DNA of 64,000 nt. It comes from Bradyrhizobium barranii subsp. barranii (GTDB taxonomy: Bacteria; Pseudomonadota; Alphaproteobacteria; Rhizobiales; Xanthobacteraceae). The position numbers and the translations under genes were made by a program. Where the stretch lies: contig NZ_CP086136.1 in assembly GCF_017565645.3 (NCBI RefSeq), positions 8,973,501 through 9,037,500 of the forward strand. The letters are read 5' to 3'. Shown here in pieces: positions 51,096 to 60,072 of this stretch (the first letter of the stretch is position 1; every line of letters begins with the position of its first letter). The notes under the pieces were generated by a model. That model was not told the origin of the DNA. It saw only the letters and a list, made by a program, of their open reading frames with translations, and searched no databases.

Positions 51096-51104
51096 CGACG
51101 GCTC

Positions 51105-51122
51105 GTCAGATTCTCGAAAGTT
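51105..51122 (+). promoter_or_regulatory. tts box-like site (TtsI) upstream of effector-like gene 2
   Basis: GTCAGATTCTCGAAAGTT, preceded by CTC, differs at two positions from the core GTCAGCTTNTCGAAAGCT. It points rightward, about 250 bp before the first possible start of effector-like gene 2 at 51372. Confidence 0.65.
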
Positions 51123-51371
51123 TGTTCATAGTAGGACTAGCTCAATTGATTTCATGACGAGAGGCTAATGTGGAACCGCACAATTTTGACGTAACTGCCG
51201 GGCCGCGGTACAGGTCTCGCAAGAGCATCAACCCGACCGATCCGGGCAAGACGACTTTGAGCAGCAATTAAACGAGGTGCGCGAAGCCGATAACGCGATC
51301 CCTGACGGTGGGCCACGCGGTAGGCCCTCTACCAATGTGTCTAGCTACACCAGCAGTCCCCGGCCGAGCCG

Positions 51372-52410
51372 ATGAGTGCACTTGCCAGGAGCAACCTCTT
51401 GCCAAGCGAGGTCCTCATCAACGATGAGCGTAACACAGCTGAGTTGAGAGCAGCGAAGAGGCCAAGGGCCCTAAAAAGTCCGCAAGGCGTTGCCATTGAG
51501 CAGCAGCTGAGCGAGTTCGCCAATTCAGGCGGTGGTGGAGCAATGTCAGCAGCCTCCGCGATGCAGCCGGCTCAATCAACTGGGATTGTGGTACGGGGGC
51601 ATCAGTTGGACAAGCGGCCTGTTTATCCGAGGATGCTCCCGAAATCTTGAGGCTTGAGGAGGCTCTCATCAAAGGCGGGATGGTCGCCGGTGGGGCGAAG
51701 CAACATGCAGGCGCTCTTCTTAGCTTTAGCCGTTGGCTCTTCGCAAAACGCAGACCGAGCATTGTTGCTCGGCAGGACAATAAGTCGCTGAGCAATGGCG
51801 GTGACGTACGAGTTCGTCGGAAAGGGAAATCCCAAAATCCTCCTTGTAGCATTAGACCATCTCCGCACCTTTCGGTCGACGGGCGAAGTCATCGTACGCC
51901 AACGGAGCGGTCGCGCCCGCCCCCCGAACGTGGCCCCCATCCATCCCGAAAGCGCGGCACTGATGGAACCGACGCTCATCGGCGACGCCGCTGCACAGCA
52001 CAGGGCCTCGTACGAAGCTAGCAGTCGGCGAGAGGAGCTTCGGGACGGGCAGGAGGATCAACCCGCCCCGTCGGCTTTCGTCCCAGGGCACGTCGCGATC
52101 AATCCCGAGCAGCTTCATCAGTGGGAGCTTTTGCAAGTGCTGGATCATCTTGGTCATCAACCCATTCCGTCACCAGCCTCCGTCCCTTCGGAGGAGCTTC
52201 AGCGACTGGAAAAGGACTTACAGGGCGAGTTGCACCGACACCCTGCCGCGTCGTTCTCCGCCGATCCAGAAGAGTTTAGTTTCGATCTAAAGCAATTCTC
52301 TCCAGGGGAGCTTCGGCGATTGCTTGATAATCAATCCATGCCGTCCCCCGTCTCCTCAGAGGAGCTTCAGCGACTAGAAAAGGACTTGCAGGATGACTTG
52401 CGCCAACACC
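51372..52410 (+). pseudogene. Effector-like gene 2, 5' and middle part
   Basis: Three frames carry successive pieces. 51372-51650 gives MSALARSNLLPSEVLINDER and more. From 51647 a frame reads EALIKGGMVAGGAKQHAGAL, LSFSRWLFAKRRPSIVAR and DNKSLSN. One base later (from about 51795) it becomes VTYEFVGKGNPKILLVALDH, LRTF. The middle block has the FSxWL...RPSI...Y...I...AL.LR pattern also seen three times in effector-like gene 1. It is followed by repeats with SEELQRLEKDLQ and FDLKQFSPGELRRLLDNQS. The frame is open up to the IS21 boundary at 52410 and continues at 39275 on the other strand. Identity as a type III effector is inferred from the tts box and the repeat style. Confidence 0.7.
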
Positions 52411-52507
52411 TGCGGATTTCACGGATCGTGAGCATCGATTTCGCGCGATCGTGAGCACTGAATTCAGACGATCGTGAGCAGCCCGCTACGGCCGATGGGA
52501 GATAGAG

Positions 52508-53269
52508 TCAGTGTTCTGGTTGGCCGTCAAGGGTGATGGTTTTGGCGCTGCGTTTTCGCATGCTTTCTCCGGTGAGCTGGAGGCGGTGGGCGTTGTGGAC
52601 GAGGCGATCGAGAATGGCGTCGGCGACCGTGGGGTCCCCAATGGCTCCATGCCAGGTGTCCACGGGGAGCTGACTTGTGACGATGGTGGATGCGCGGCCA
52701 TGGCGGTCCTCGAGGATTTCGAGCAGATCGCGGCGTTCCGCGGCGGTGAGCACCGATAGTCCCCAATCATCCAAAATCAGAAGCTGAGCGCGGCCGAGGC
52801 TTTTGAGGAGCCGAGCGTAACGTCCGTCTCCGCGCGCGAGCGCGAGCGCCTCGAACAGCCTTGGAACGCGATGATAGAGGACTGATCGGTTGTCGCGGCA
52901 GGCCTTGTGGCCGAGCGCGCAGGCTAACCAACTTTTGCCCAGGCCGGTTGCCCCGGTGACGAGCAAATTCTCGTGGCGATCGATCCAGCGACCTTCGACG
53001 AGTTTGGCGAAAACGGCGCGGTCGATGCCCCGCGGGGTGCGCAGATCGACGTCCTCGACGCAAGCAGTCTGGCGCAGTGCGGCGATCTTGAGGCGCGTGG
53101 TGAGCCGCCTGGTGTCGCGTTCGGCGGCTTCGCGGTCGACCAACAGGCCGATGCGATCTTCGAACGGCAGGGCTTCGAGATCGGGCGATCGGCGCTGCTC
53201 CTCGAAGGCCTTGGCCATTCCGGTCAGGCCAAGCTCGATCAGCCGTTCGTGGGTTGGGTGGTTAAGCAT
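52508..53269 (-). CDS. istB: IS21-family helper ATPase IstB of element B, copy 2
   Basis: 253 residues, identical in prediction to the copy 1 protein (Walker A GATGLGKSWLACALGH, Walker B LLILDDWGLSV). It starts 18 bp after istA. Together with the intact istA this copy should be able to move. Confidence 0.94.
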   Translation of the reverse strand: MLNHPTHERLIELGLTGMAKAFEEQRRSPDLEALPFEDRIGLLVDREAAERDTRRLTTRLKIAALRQTACVEDVDLRTPRGIDRAVFAKLVEGRWIDRHENLLVTGATGLGKSWLACALGHKACRDNRSVLYHRVPRLFEALALARGDGRYARLLKSLGRAQLLILDDWGLSVLTAAERRDLLEILEDRHGRASTIVTSQLPVDTWHGAIGDPTVADAILDRLVHNAHRLQLTGESMRKRSAKTITLDGQPEH

Positions 53270-53287
53270 GCCGGGTCTCTCCTTGCT

Positions 53288-54829
53288 TCAGTGGAAGTAG
53301 TCGCGTCCGCGGATATTGCCGTGGCGCAGGGGCTGGTGCTCGAAAGATTCGTCGAAGAACGTGCGATCGAGGCCGTTCTGGAGGATCGATCTAATCGAGG
53401 CGACGGAGCGCGCCTTGATGAGGATGCCCCTCCGGCAGGCTGCGTCGAGGCGTTCGGCGCCGTAGCTTTTGACGAGCGCCAGAATGCCAAGGCAGGTTCG
53501 AAAGCCTTGTTCTGGATGGGGCCGGGCGTCGATCACGGCCTGGAAAAACGCTGCTGTCGAAGGACCGATCCGCTCGCCGGCGGCGATCACCGCGGCGGGG
53601 GTCCATTTGCCGTAGCGGCGATGGGCGCTGGGCATGTGGTCGGCGATGGTGGTGTGTCCGCGTCGGTTGGGCGCGCGGGCATGGCTGGCGATCCGCTGGC
53701 CCTTGTGGAAGATCTCGACCGTCCGATCGTCGATACGGGCATCGACCAGCTCGCCAATCAGACGATACGGCGCGGAGTACCAATGGCCGTCGACCTCGAC
53801 ATGATAATCGGGAGCGAGGCGGCAGCGCTTCCAGCGTGCGAAGGCATAAGGCTGATCTGGCAGCGGGGTTAGCTTGGGTTTGTCGAGTTCGGCAAACAGT
53901 TCGGCGCGGCTTGAGCCGAAGCCACGCATTTGACGAGCATTGAGTTCGTCGACGAGTGTCTTGATGGCGGCGTTGAGCTCGGCCCGGGAAAAGAAGCGCT
54001 GATTGCGCAGCCGGGCCAGAATCCAGCGCTGGGCGATTTGCACCGCGACCTCGACCTTCGCCTTGTCTTTTGGGCGCCGCGGCCGTGCGGCGAGAATGGC
54101 CGTGCCGTAATGGCTCGCCATCTCGGCATAAGTGCGATTGAGGCCGGGATCGTAGCGGTCGGGGTTGCTGACGGCGGCTTTGAGGTTGTCGCAGACCACG
54201 AACGTCGGCGTTCCGCTCAAAAACGTGAACAAGTTGACGTGGGCCCGGATCCAGTCGGCCAAGCTCTCGCTGGGGCAGGCCTCGGCGTAGGTGTAGTTCG
54301 AAGCGCCCATCGCCGCGACGAACAGCTTCATCGGCTGCACTTCCCCGGTCAGCGGATCGACGATGTCGATGGTGTCGCCGGCGAAATCCACGAACACCTT
54401 CTCGCCGCCCAGATGAATCTGCCGCATCGAAGGTCGGACCCGCCCCTTCCAGGCCTCGTAGGTAGTGCAGAACCACGTGTACCCGAAACCGTCGGGATTA
54501 ACGGCGCGATACTCCTCCCAGAGCAGGCGACGGGTTACGTTGCGCCGGCGGAGCTCTTTATCGATGTAGCTCCAGTCGGGCACCGGCCGCTGCGGGCTCT
54601 GAGACGCTGGTCGTGGGGCCGGGAAAAGCAAAAGCTCCAGGTCTTCATCGGTCATTCCCTCCGGAAGCGGCCAGCTCAACCCAGCAGAGCGGGCGCGGCT
54701 CAGGTAGCTGTGCACAACGCCGTTGCTGACGCCCACGCTCCGCGCGATGGCCCGCTCTGGCAGGCCTTGAAAATGTTTTAACCGAAGGACTTCCTTGATC
54801 CGGCGCATCGACAATCTCTGGGTAGGCAT
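53288..54829 (-). CDS. istA: IS21-family transposase IstA of element B, copy 2
   Basis: 513 residues. HTH: RAIARSVGVSNGVVHSYLSR. DDE domain: [38 protein letters not shown] and the Glu in [16 protein letters not shown]. The C-terminal Mu-like domain contains [18 protein letters not shown]. This uninterrupted gene is the reference that shows where element C entered copy 1. Confidence 0.94.
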   Translation of the reverse strand: MPTQRLSMRRIKEVLRLKHFQGLPERAIARSVGVSNGVVHSYLSRARSAGLSWPLPEGMTDEDLELLLFPAPRPASQSPQRPVPDWSYIDKELRRRNVTRRLLWEEYRAVNPDGFGYTWFCTTYEAWKGRVRPSMRQIHLGGEKVFVDFAGDTIDIVDPLTGEVQPMKLFVAAMGASNYTYAEACPSESLADWIRAHVNLFTFLSGTPTFVVCDNLKAAVSNPDRYDPGLNRTYAEMASHYGTAILAARPRRPKDKAKVEVAVQIAQRWILARLRNQRFFSRAELNAAIKTLVDELNARQMRGFGSSRAELFAELDKPKLTPLPDQPYAFARWKRCRLAPDYHVEVDGHWYSAPYRLIGELVDARIDDRTVEIFHKGQRIASHARAPNRRGHTTIADHMPSAHRRYGKWTPAAVIAAGERIGPSTAAFFQAVIDARPHPEQGFRTCLGILALVKSYGAERLDAACRRGILIKARSVASIRSILQNGLDRTFFDESFEHQPLRHGNIRGRDYFH

Positions 54830-55002
54830 TGGACTTCCTCGTTAACCACGAGGTCATCCCTAAGCCGGTTGAGTTGTCGGCCGAAGCGCTGCAAGGCTCC
54901 GAAAGCCTTGCTCACGATCCCGCGAAATCGTTGCTCACGATCGTCTGAAATCTCTGCTCACGATCCCCTGAAATCCGCGCTCACGATCCCGCGAAACGCG
55001 CA

Positions 55003-56653
55003 ATCCAGATCAACGAAGGAGTCGAGACCGCCGTAGATGTTTGACGATCGAGGCCTCACGCACGACGGCGATGCGGAGTCTTGCATCTGTTGCCCGAGCC
55101 AGGCCCAGGCTCCCTGGCTGGGGGTGGCCGGTGTAGCAGGAAGCTCGAGCGGCGGATGAGCTTGCGCGCCCCAGTGCGGCGCTGGCTCTGGTGAGGCGGG
55201 TCCTTGGATCTGCTCGCCAAGCCAGTTCCAGGCTCCGGCGCTCGGCGTCGCCGGGGTTGCGGGAAGCTGCTGCGACGAACCGGCCTGCCAATGGCTGGGC
55301 GCGCTGGCATCGATATGTTGGGCCCGTGGATCTGCTCGCCAAGCCAATCCCAGGCGCCCGCGCTCGGGCTAGCTGGCGTTGCGGGAGGACCCTGCAGTGC
55401 ATGCGGCTGTCGAGCAGCTTCCCAAGAAGGCTGGCCCGGATCCTCAGGAGGCCTCAATCCAAGCGCCCTGTTCGCCTCCAGGATTTGCTCGTATCCGCCA
55501 AGTTTGACCAGATCAGCATTGATCTTCTTGTCGTTGGTTTCGCGCCTGTACTCCTCGAGATCCCGGACAAACGCGGGGGTGGAAAGTCGGCCGGCCATCG
55601 GTGGCCTATCATGGGTCCGCAGCCACTCACTCAGCTTAGACATGCGGCGAGCTTGCCTGTCGATCGTCTTCGGCTCGATCCTGTGTGTTGCCTTTTCCGC
55701 CGCCGCCCACATGTGGATGAGGGTTGCGTCCGCGCCGTGAGGAGCCAGTCGGCGGAGATCAGGCGCCAGGGCGTTTCCGGCACCGACCTCACGGAGCTTC
55801 TTCAAGGCCGCCTTGATGCGCGTGCCGCGGCGGCCTGCGTACCTGTCGACCTCCTCATCGAGCTCAGCTTCCAGCTGGTGGTTTTCCACCTCCGGATTGT
55901 CCTGCTGCGCGTTTTCCAATTCCCGGCTATTCGATCCGCAATTGAGGGCCTGCCGTGCTCGCTCAGGAGCACGCTCAAATGGCGCAAATCGGTTGCCGCA
56001 TTCTTGATCGTGCCGTCGGTGAGGTTACCCGCCGCCTTGTTTCGGAAATCTTTAATGAGCTCCTCATCGGCCGCAGGGACCCCGCGCGTCCGGCCCGGCT
56101 GCCTCGCATAATCAATTCGTAAGTTCGTCGAAAAGACGTCAGATTGCCCAGCGTCGCGCGACGAATTTTCACTGCTGCTCCGGCCAAGCGCCTTGCCGAT
56201 TCCCGACTTGAAGCGTGACCATAATCTGCGGCTTTTTCCGCTTTTGGCCGACGCGGCAGACTCTGCGTCCGGAAAGCTTTAGCGCGCGCTGCTGAACAGA
56301 TCATCTCGCAAACTAGACTGCGGCACTTGCGTCGCAGCGGTAAGCTGAAAGCTGGGAATGTCTACGCTCCGGCGCGTGTCGCCTAGCGCACTCTCCCTAA
56401 AAGTGGAGTGCGGCGGCGCCCGCATCGAACCGCCGAAATCGTCCCGCCGGACTGCTCGACCACCTCCTGCGGGAGGCCGATCAGGTGAAGTTGACTTGCT
56501 TTGATCAGACGGATCGAGATGCAAATCCTCCATACGCTTCTCAAAGTCGCCTTGCTCGCTTGAGTCGCCCCGTCGCTGACCCGCCCGCCCCGGCAGCGTG
56601 GCGTACTCCCGCATCCAGGCTCCTGAATCGAAGAATGGGTCAACCGGATCCAT
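55003..56653 (-). pseudogene. Effector-like gene 1, 5' part, frameshifted
   Basis: Starts at the ATG at 56653 behind GAGGAG: MDPVDPFFDSGAWMREYATL. The frame stops at 56279. Further pieces follow in other frames: module 1 (GVPAADEELIKDFRNKAAGN, LTDGTIKNAATDLRHLSVLL, SEHGRPSIADR, then EVDRYAGRRGTRIKAALKKL). Module 2 follows (TIDRQARRMSKLSEWLRTHD, RPPMAGRL, DLEEYRRETNDKKINADLVK). Three tandem copies of PATPATPSAGAWxWLGEQI come next, then NIYGGLDSFVDLD at the IS21 edge. The module pattern resembles the repeat region of rhizobial NopD/Bel2-5-like effectors as I remember them, but no protease domain is visible. A tts box-like site lies 100 bp upstream. Confidence 0.75.
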
Positions 56654-56751
56654 CCTGCTCTCCTCATGTTTGTAGAGACCCTGCAGCAATCCGTACGGCC
56701 TGGATTACGGCGAGATTGCAGCTCTTCAGATTCTCGATTGTTGTAGCCGCA

Positions 56752-56769
56752 ACCTTTCAAGAAGCTGAC
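56752..56769 (-). promoter_or_regulatory. tts box-like site (TtsI) upstream of effector-like gene 1
   Basis: Read on the minus strand: GTCAGCTTCTTGAAAGGT, preceded by CTC, with two differences from the core GTCAGCTTNTCGAAAGCT. It is about 100 bp before the ATG at 56653, in the right orientation. Confidence 0.7.
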
Positions 56770-56904
56770 GAGATCAGGATATTGCTGCGCGCGAGACCGG
56801 CGTCGCATCGGCACCCGCCTGACGACGGACGGAGTTGCTCCAATTTTATCGCACCTCTTCGCCGGTTTCGTGTTCGAGCTGACGAAATTGGTCGACCGAT
56901 CTAA

Positions 56905-58520
56905 CCCGTCCTATTCGTGAGAGTGCGGCTTTTGGGCCCGATTGATGCGGCCGCACATCTTGTCTGACGAGGCGCACAGGATTGCCTTCGGCTTTTCGCC
57001 GCCTGACGACCGGTACTTTGCAACGCGCTTGAGGGATGGGTTGGGCGAACGGGGGCGGACGCCCCGCCGGTCAAGGACCGAGCGGCAGCAGCGCGCCGGG
57101 CAAGCCGCAGATCAGGTCGGCTTCGGGACATGCCGCGGCAAACGCAAGGCGAATGCGGCTCGTGGTCTCGACGACACGGGCGGCGATTTTCAAGAGCCGA
57201 AGACGCAGCGTCGCGAACTCGGCAGCGGCCAATTCCCGGGCTTTGGGAATGGCGTCGCGCACGGTCAGCATCAGCCAATAAGCGGCCGTATGGAGCACGA
57301 GACGGACCTGGTTGGCGAGCGCCGAACGGCAGCTGGTGCGATCGGAGGCGAGCTGCGTCTTATGCAGCTTGATCAGATTCTCGGCTTGGCCGCGCGCGCA
57401 ATACAGGCTGTCGTAGATCCACTCGGCCGAGCCGACATCGAGGCTGGTGACGACGAAGCGGATGTCGAGGCCGAGCATCGTCGCCTCAATACGGGCGACA
57501 GTGCGCCGTTCGCGATCCCAGGACTTTGCCTTGTGGCGCGTCTCGGTATAGCCACGCAGAACCGGCAGGTTCTCGATGGCGCGTCGCGTGCGGATGTCGT
57601 CGGCGACCTCGTCGACTTTTCTGGCGAGAGGCTTGGTGCCGGACAGACCGAAGATGTAGTCGATGCCGTTGGTCTCGCACCACGCCATTGCCTCCGGCCG
57701 GGCATAGTGCCCGTCGCCACGGAACGTAATTTGCGTGTTGTGCCATCGCGTCCGGATATGCCGTACCAGGCGGCGCAGATGGGCACGCACCTCGACGCCG
57801 CCCGGCGTCTTGCCGGGCCGCAGCACGACGGCCACGGGCCGGCTCTTCTCCGTGTCGTAGACGTGGATCGGCAGGAAGCAGCGTTCGTCATAATGAGCGT
57901 TGAACAGCGAGAGCTGCTGATGGCCGTGGACGACGTCGCAGGTATCATCGATGTCGAGCGTGACGGATGCCGGCTCGCGCGGGTAGCTATCCATCCATGC
58001 GTCGACCAAAATGTAGGTCAGCCGGATCACGTCGCGCAGGCGCGGCGCATTCTCCAGCCGCGACAGCGTCGGCTGGGAACACAAATCCCGGCCCGTGTCC
58101 GGCAGCCGTCCGCAGGCCAGTTTGAATGCCGGATCGGACCTCAGATGATCGAGGTCGTCGGCGTCCTCGTAGCCGCAGCAGATCGCGAACATGCGAGCGC
58201 GGAGCATATCGACCAGGCTGTGCACGACCCGCGTCGGATCGCGCCGATCCGGGAACACCCGGGCCAGATTGTTGGCCAAACCGAGACGCCGCTCGGCCAT
58301 CGCCAGAAGCATCACGCCCCCATTCGAGGTTAGGCGTCCACCATCGAAGGCAGCTGTGACTTTCTTGGCGTGAATGGCTGGAAACGAGAAGGGCGGAATC
58401 GTATCGTCGGTCATGGCGGGCGTGGCGTTCGCGGTTGGAGGTGATGGGGTTGGCTTCGCAACCGAATCCTACGCCGCATCAGCGCTTTACCCCTCAGGCG
58501 CACTCTTACGAATAAGACGG
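56905..58520 (-). mobile_element. IS1380-family insertion sequence
   Basis: The inverted ends are CCCGTCCTATTCGTGAGAG on the left and, read inward on the other strand, CCCGTCTTATTCGTAAGAG on the right, enclosing one transposase gene. The left flank is CTAA (56901-56904). The immediate right flank is TTAA, but CTAA follows the second IS1380 end at 58870. Confidence 0.85.
57071..58414 (-). CDS. IS1380-family transposase
   Basis: 447 residues, full length. DDE motifs: SVTLDIDDTCDVVHGHQQLS (first Asp), ITFRGDGHYARPEAMAWCET (second Asp), and SLYCARGQAENLIKLHKTQL with the Glu of the YxxRGxxE signature. N-terminus AAFDGGRLTSNGGVMLLAMA is typical. The frame is undamaged. Confidence 0.93.
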   Translation of the reverse strand: MTDDTIPPFSFPAIHAKKVTAAFDGGRLTSNGGVMLLAMAERRLGLANNLARVFPDRRDPTRVVHSLVDMLRARMFAICCGYEDADDLDHLRSDPAFKLACGRLPDTGRDLCSQPTLSRLENAPRLRDVIRLTYILVDAWMDSYPREPASVTLDIDDTCDVVHGHQQLSLFNAHYDERCFLPIHVYDTEKSRPVAVVLRPGKTPGGVEVRAHLRRLVRHIRTRWHNTQITFRGDGHYARPEAMAWCETNGIDYIFGLSGTKPLARKVDEVADDIRTRRAIENLPVLRGYTETRHKAKSWDRERRTVARIEATMLGLDIRFVVTSLDVGSAEWIYDSLYCARGQAENLIKLHKTQLASDRTSCRSALANQVRLVLHTAAYWLMLTVRDAIPKARELAAAEFATLRLRLLKIAARVVETTSRIRLAFAAACPEADLICGLPGALLPLGP

Positions 58521-58734
58521 GTTAAGTTGAAGAAAGATTGAGTGACTCCCGATCATTTCTGTGCCGAAACGTGGAGTCGCGGTCGTGCCGCGTCCAAAGA
58601 AACCGGCGCGAGCGGCCTATTAGACGCGGTAGGTGATCAGCCTCCGAAACGAGACTATCAAGCATGAAGAGATCGAGCGCGAGGCAGAGGTTTTATTTGT
58701 GTTGAATTCTTGCTTCTCGATAGTGGTCTGAAAT

Positions 58735-58870
58735 CGTATCATCGGTCATGGCGGGCGTGGCGTTCGCGGTTGAAGGTGATGGGGTGGCTTCGCAACCGAA
58801 TCCTACGCCGCATCAGCGCTTTACACCACGCTCGCCAGCCTCTCAGGCGCCCTCTCGCGAATAAGACGGG
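58735..58870 (-). mobile_element. IS1380 right-end remnant
   Basis: Over 130 bp it repeats the right end of the element at 56905-58520 (same CATGGCGGGCGTGGCGTTCG and CCGAATCCTACGCCGCATCA stretches) and ends AATAAGACGGG at 58870, followed by CTAA. It has small internal differences, so it comes from a related second copy. The 214 bp between the two ends (58521-58734) are unidentified. Confidence 0.85.
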
Positions 58871-58874
58871 CTAA

Positions 58875-59345
58875 CAATGGATCGCCGGTCGATCGTGCGC
58901 CGAATTCAAGCATCACGGCGGGACTTACATAGCCGCTACCGTCTCCAATGGATCATACGTGACGTGCATCTTGTCGTCCTTGGCATCAATTTTGGTAGTG
59001 AGCTTGTCCTATTGCAGGCGTTCATTGATGACGCACAACGTCTTTTCCTTGACGCAGACCGGAGGCGTTCTCGCGCGTTGGCACTTTTGCTTTGACTGCG
59101 GTTCTGAGGGACCAAATTGTCCACGGGTCCGGAGCTGTTGCTCGAATGCCGTATGTGAGATCCACGTCGTACGAGAAACGGCGAATTGCGCCGTAAGCCT
59201 TCGAAAGGGACGTTCCGCTCGGAGACGAGATTCTCGCCCAGTGGCGACGAGCGCGTTCAGGCATCAAAACGACCCCAAACATTCTTTTTCGAGAAGATGT
59301 GCAGGGCGTCCTGAGTTCGCAGCAGTAACGGTGCCTGGCAAGCCA
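58875..59345 (-). pseudogene. AbiEii-type nucleotidyltransferase toxin, decayed
   Basis: The minus strand contains, in order but in several frames: GRPAHLLEKE, then SGTSLSKAYGAIRRFSYDVD and LTYGIRA, then KIDAKDDKMHVTYDPLE and, shifted, GSGYVSPAVMLEFGARSTGD. These are the AbiEii/AbiGii toxin landmarks (GGTSLSK, RFSEDVDLT and the YVPP...LEFGARSTGEP block). Stops and frameshifts separate them. The sequence ends at the IS1380 remnant. Confidence 0.8.
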
Positions 59346-59439
59346 AGTTGGAAATGAAGATCCGGCAGACTTCGATTCGCTCACTTCAATCGGGCTCAGT
59401 CTTTGACTGAGGGACCGCAAGGCTTCTCTTGCAGTCTCG

Positions 59440-59880
59440 GGACCGCCCCGCTCGAGCGCGCACGACCTCACCTGCACGACGGCTTGGCCATCGTAAGCTG
59501 CCAACGCGGTGCATGCTTGAACTCCACAACTTGCTTGCCAAGATGGAGCTCGCGGAACGCCCCCGAAGTCAAATAAACCTGCCGAACAGTCTGCGGCCTC
59601 ATCAACCGAGTTGGTTGGCTGAGGCAGCGCCTCCGTAACCGATGATTTCGCCGCGGCGCGCCTTGGTCTCCTCAACAACTTTTCGACCGACTGAGCTCTC
59701 GTTCCGAAGCAACTTTCGACGGGGCGCAGATAGGCGCCCTCGCCTCGCGCACGGGAATTTTCGTCGCTCACCGACCGAACGAATATAGCCGCGAAGCATC
59801 AGCCCACTTCGCTCTCCGGAGATCTGCGCAAGGCGCTGAACAGGCAAATCAGCCGTTCCCGAGCGATGACGACGTGCTGA
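59440..59880 (-). pseudogene. AbiEi/DUF6088-type antitoxin, decayed
   Basis: Minus-strand pieces read RLAQISGERSGL...GYIRSV, then GTRAQSVEKL and VEETKARRGEIIGYGG, AASANQLG. After a shift they read LMRPQTVRQVYLTSGAFREL and HLGKQVVEFKHAPRWQLTMA. The A-A-x-A-N-x-L-G-L, V-x-x-V-Y-L-T-S-G and HAPRWQL blocks are those of the antitoxin that precedes AbiEii toxins. The position just upstream of the toxin remnant fits. The bounds are approximate. Confidence 0.75.
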
Positions 59881-60072
59881 CGTGACGGTCCGTAGAGCTT
59901 GCCGACACTGATCCGCCAAAACGGACAAGATGTTCTGCGAGCTGAAGCGGGCGCATGTGGGTGGACGGCGAACAGATGAGATCGTCGCGCCGGCCCCCCT
60001 TTCCGTCGGTTTGGCTCCGGCGGCGGTTGGGTTGCTGTACAAGACTCTCCATCACAATCAGGCTCGCTCCCC

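Larger units (their letters stand above)
52411..55002 (-). mobile_element. IS21-family element B, copy 2 (uninterrupted)
   Basis: 2592 bp, same ends as copy 1 in the opposite orientation, with GATCGTGAGCA-type repeats inside both ends. Its flanks are AACACC on the left and ATCCAGA on the right, which do not match each other. AACACC is the complement of the copy 1 left flank (GGTGTT) and ATCCAGA that of the copy 1 right flank (TCTGGAT). Confidence 0.94.

Noticed and set aside
56942..58333. 463-residue plus-strand frame opposite the IS1380 transposase
   Set aside because: Shadow; the minus-strand frame has the IS1380 catalytic motifs.
59022..59771. 249-residue minus-strand frame taken as one gene
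   Set aside because: It runs through pieces of both AbiE pseudogenes in mixed phases; the real homology needs frame changes, so it is not one protein.
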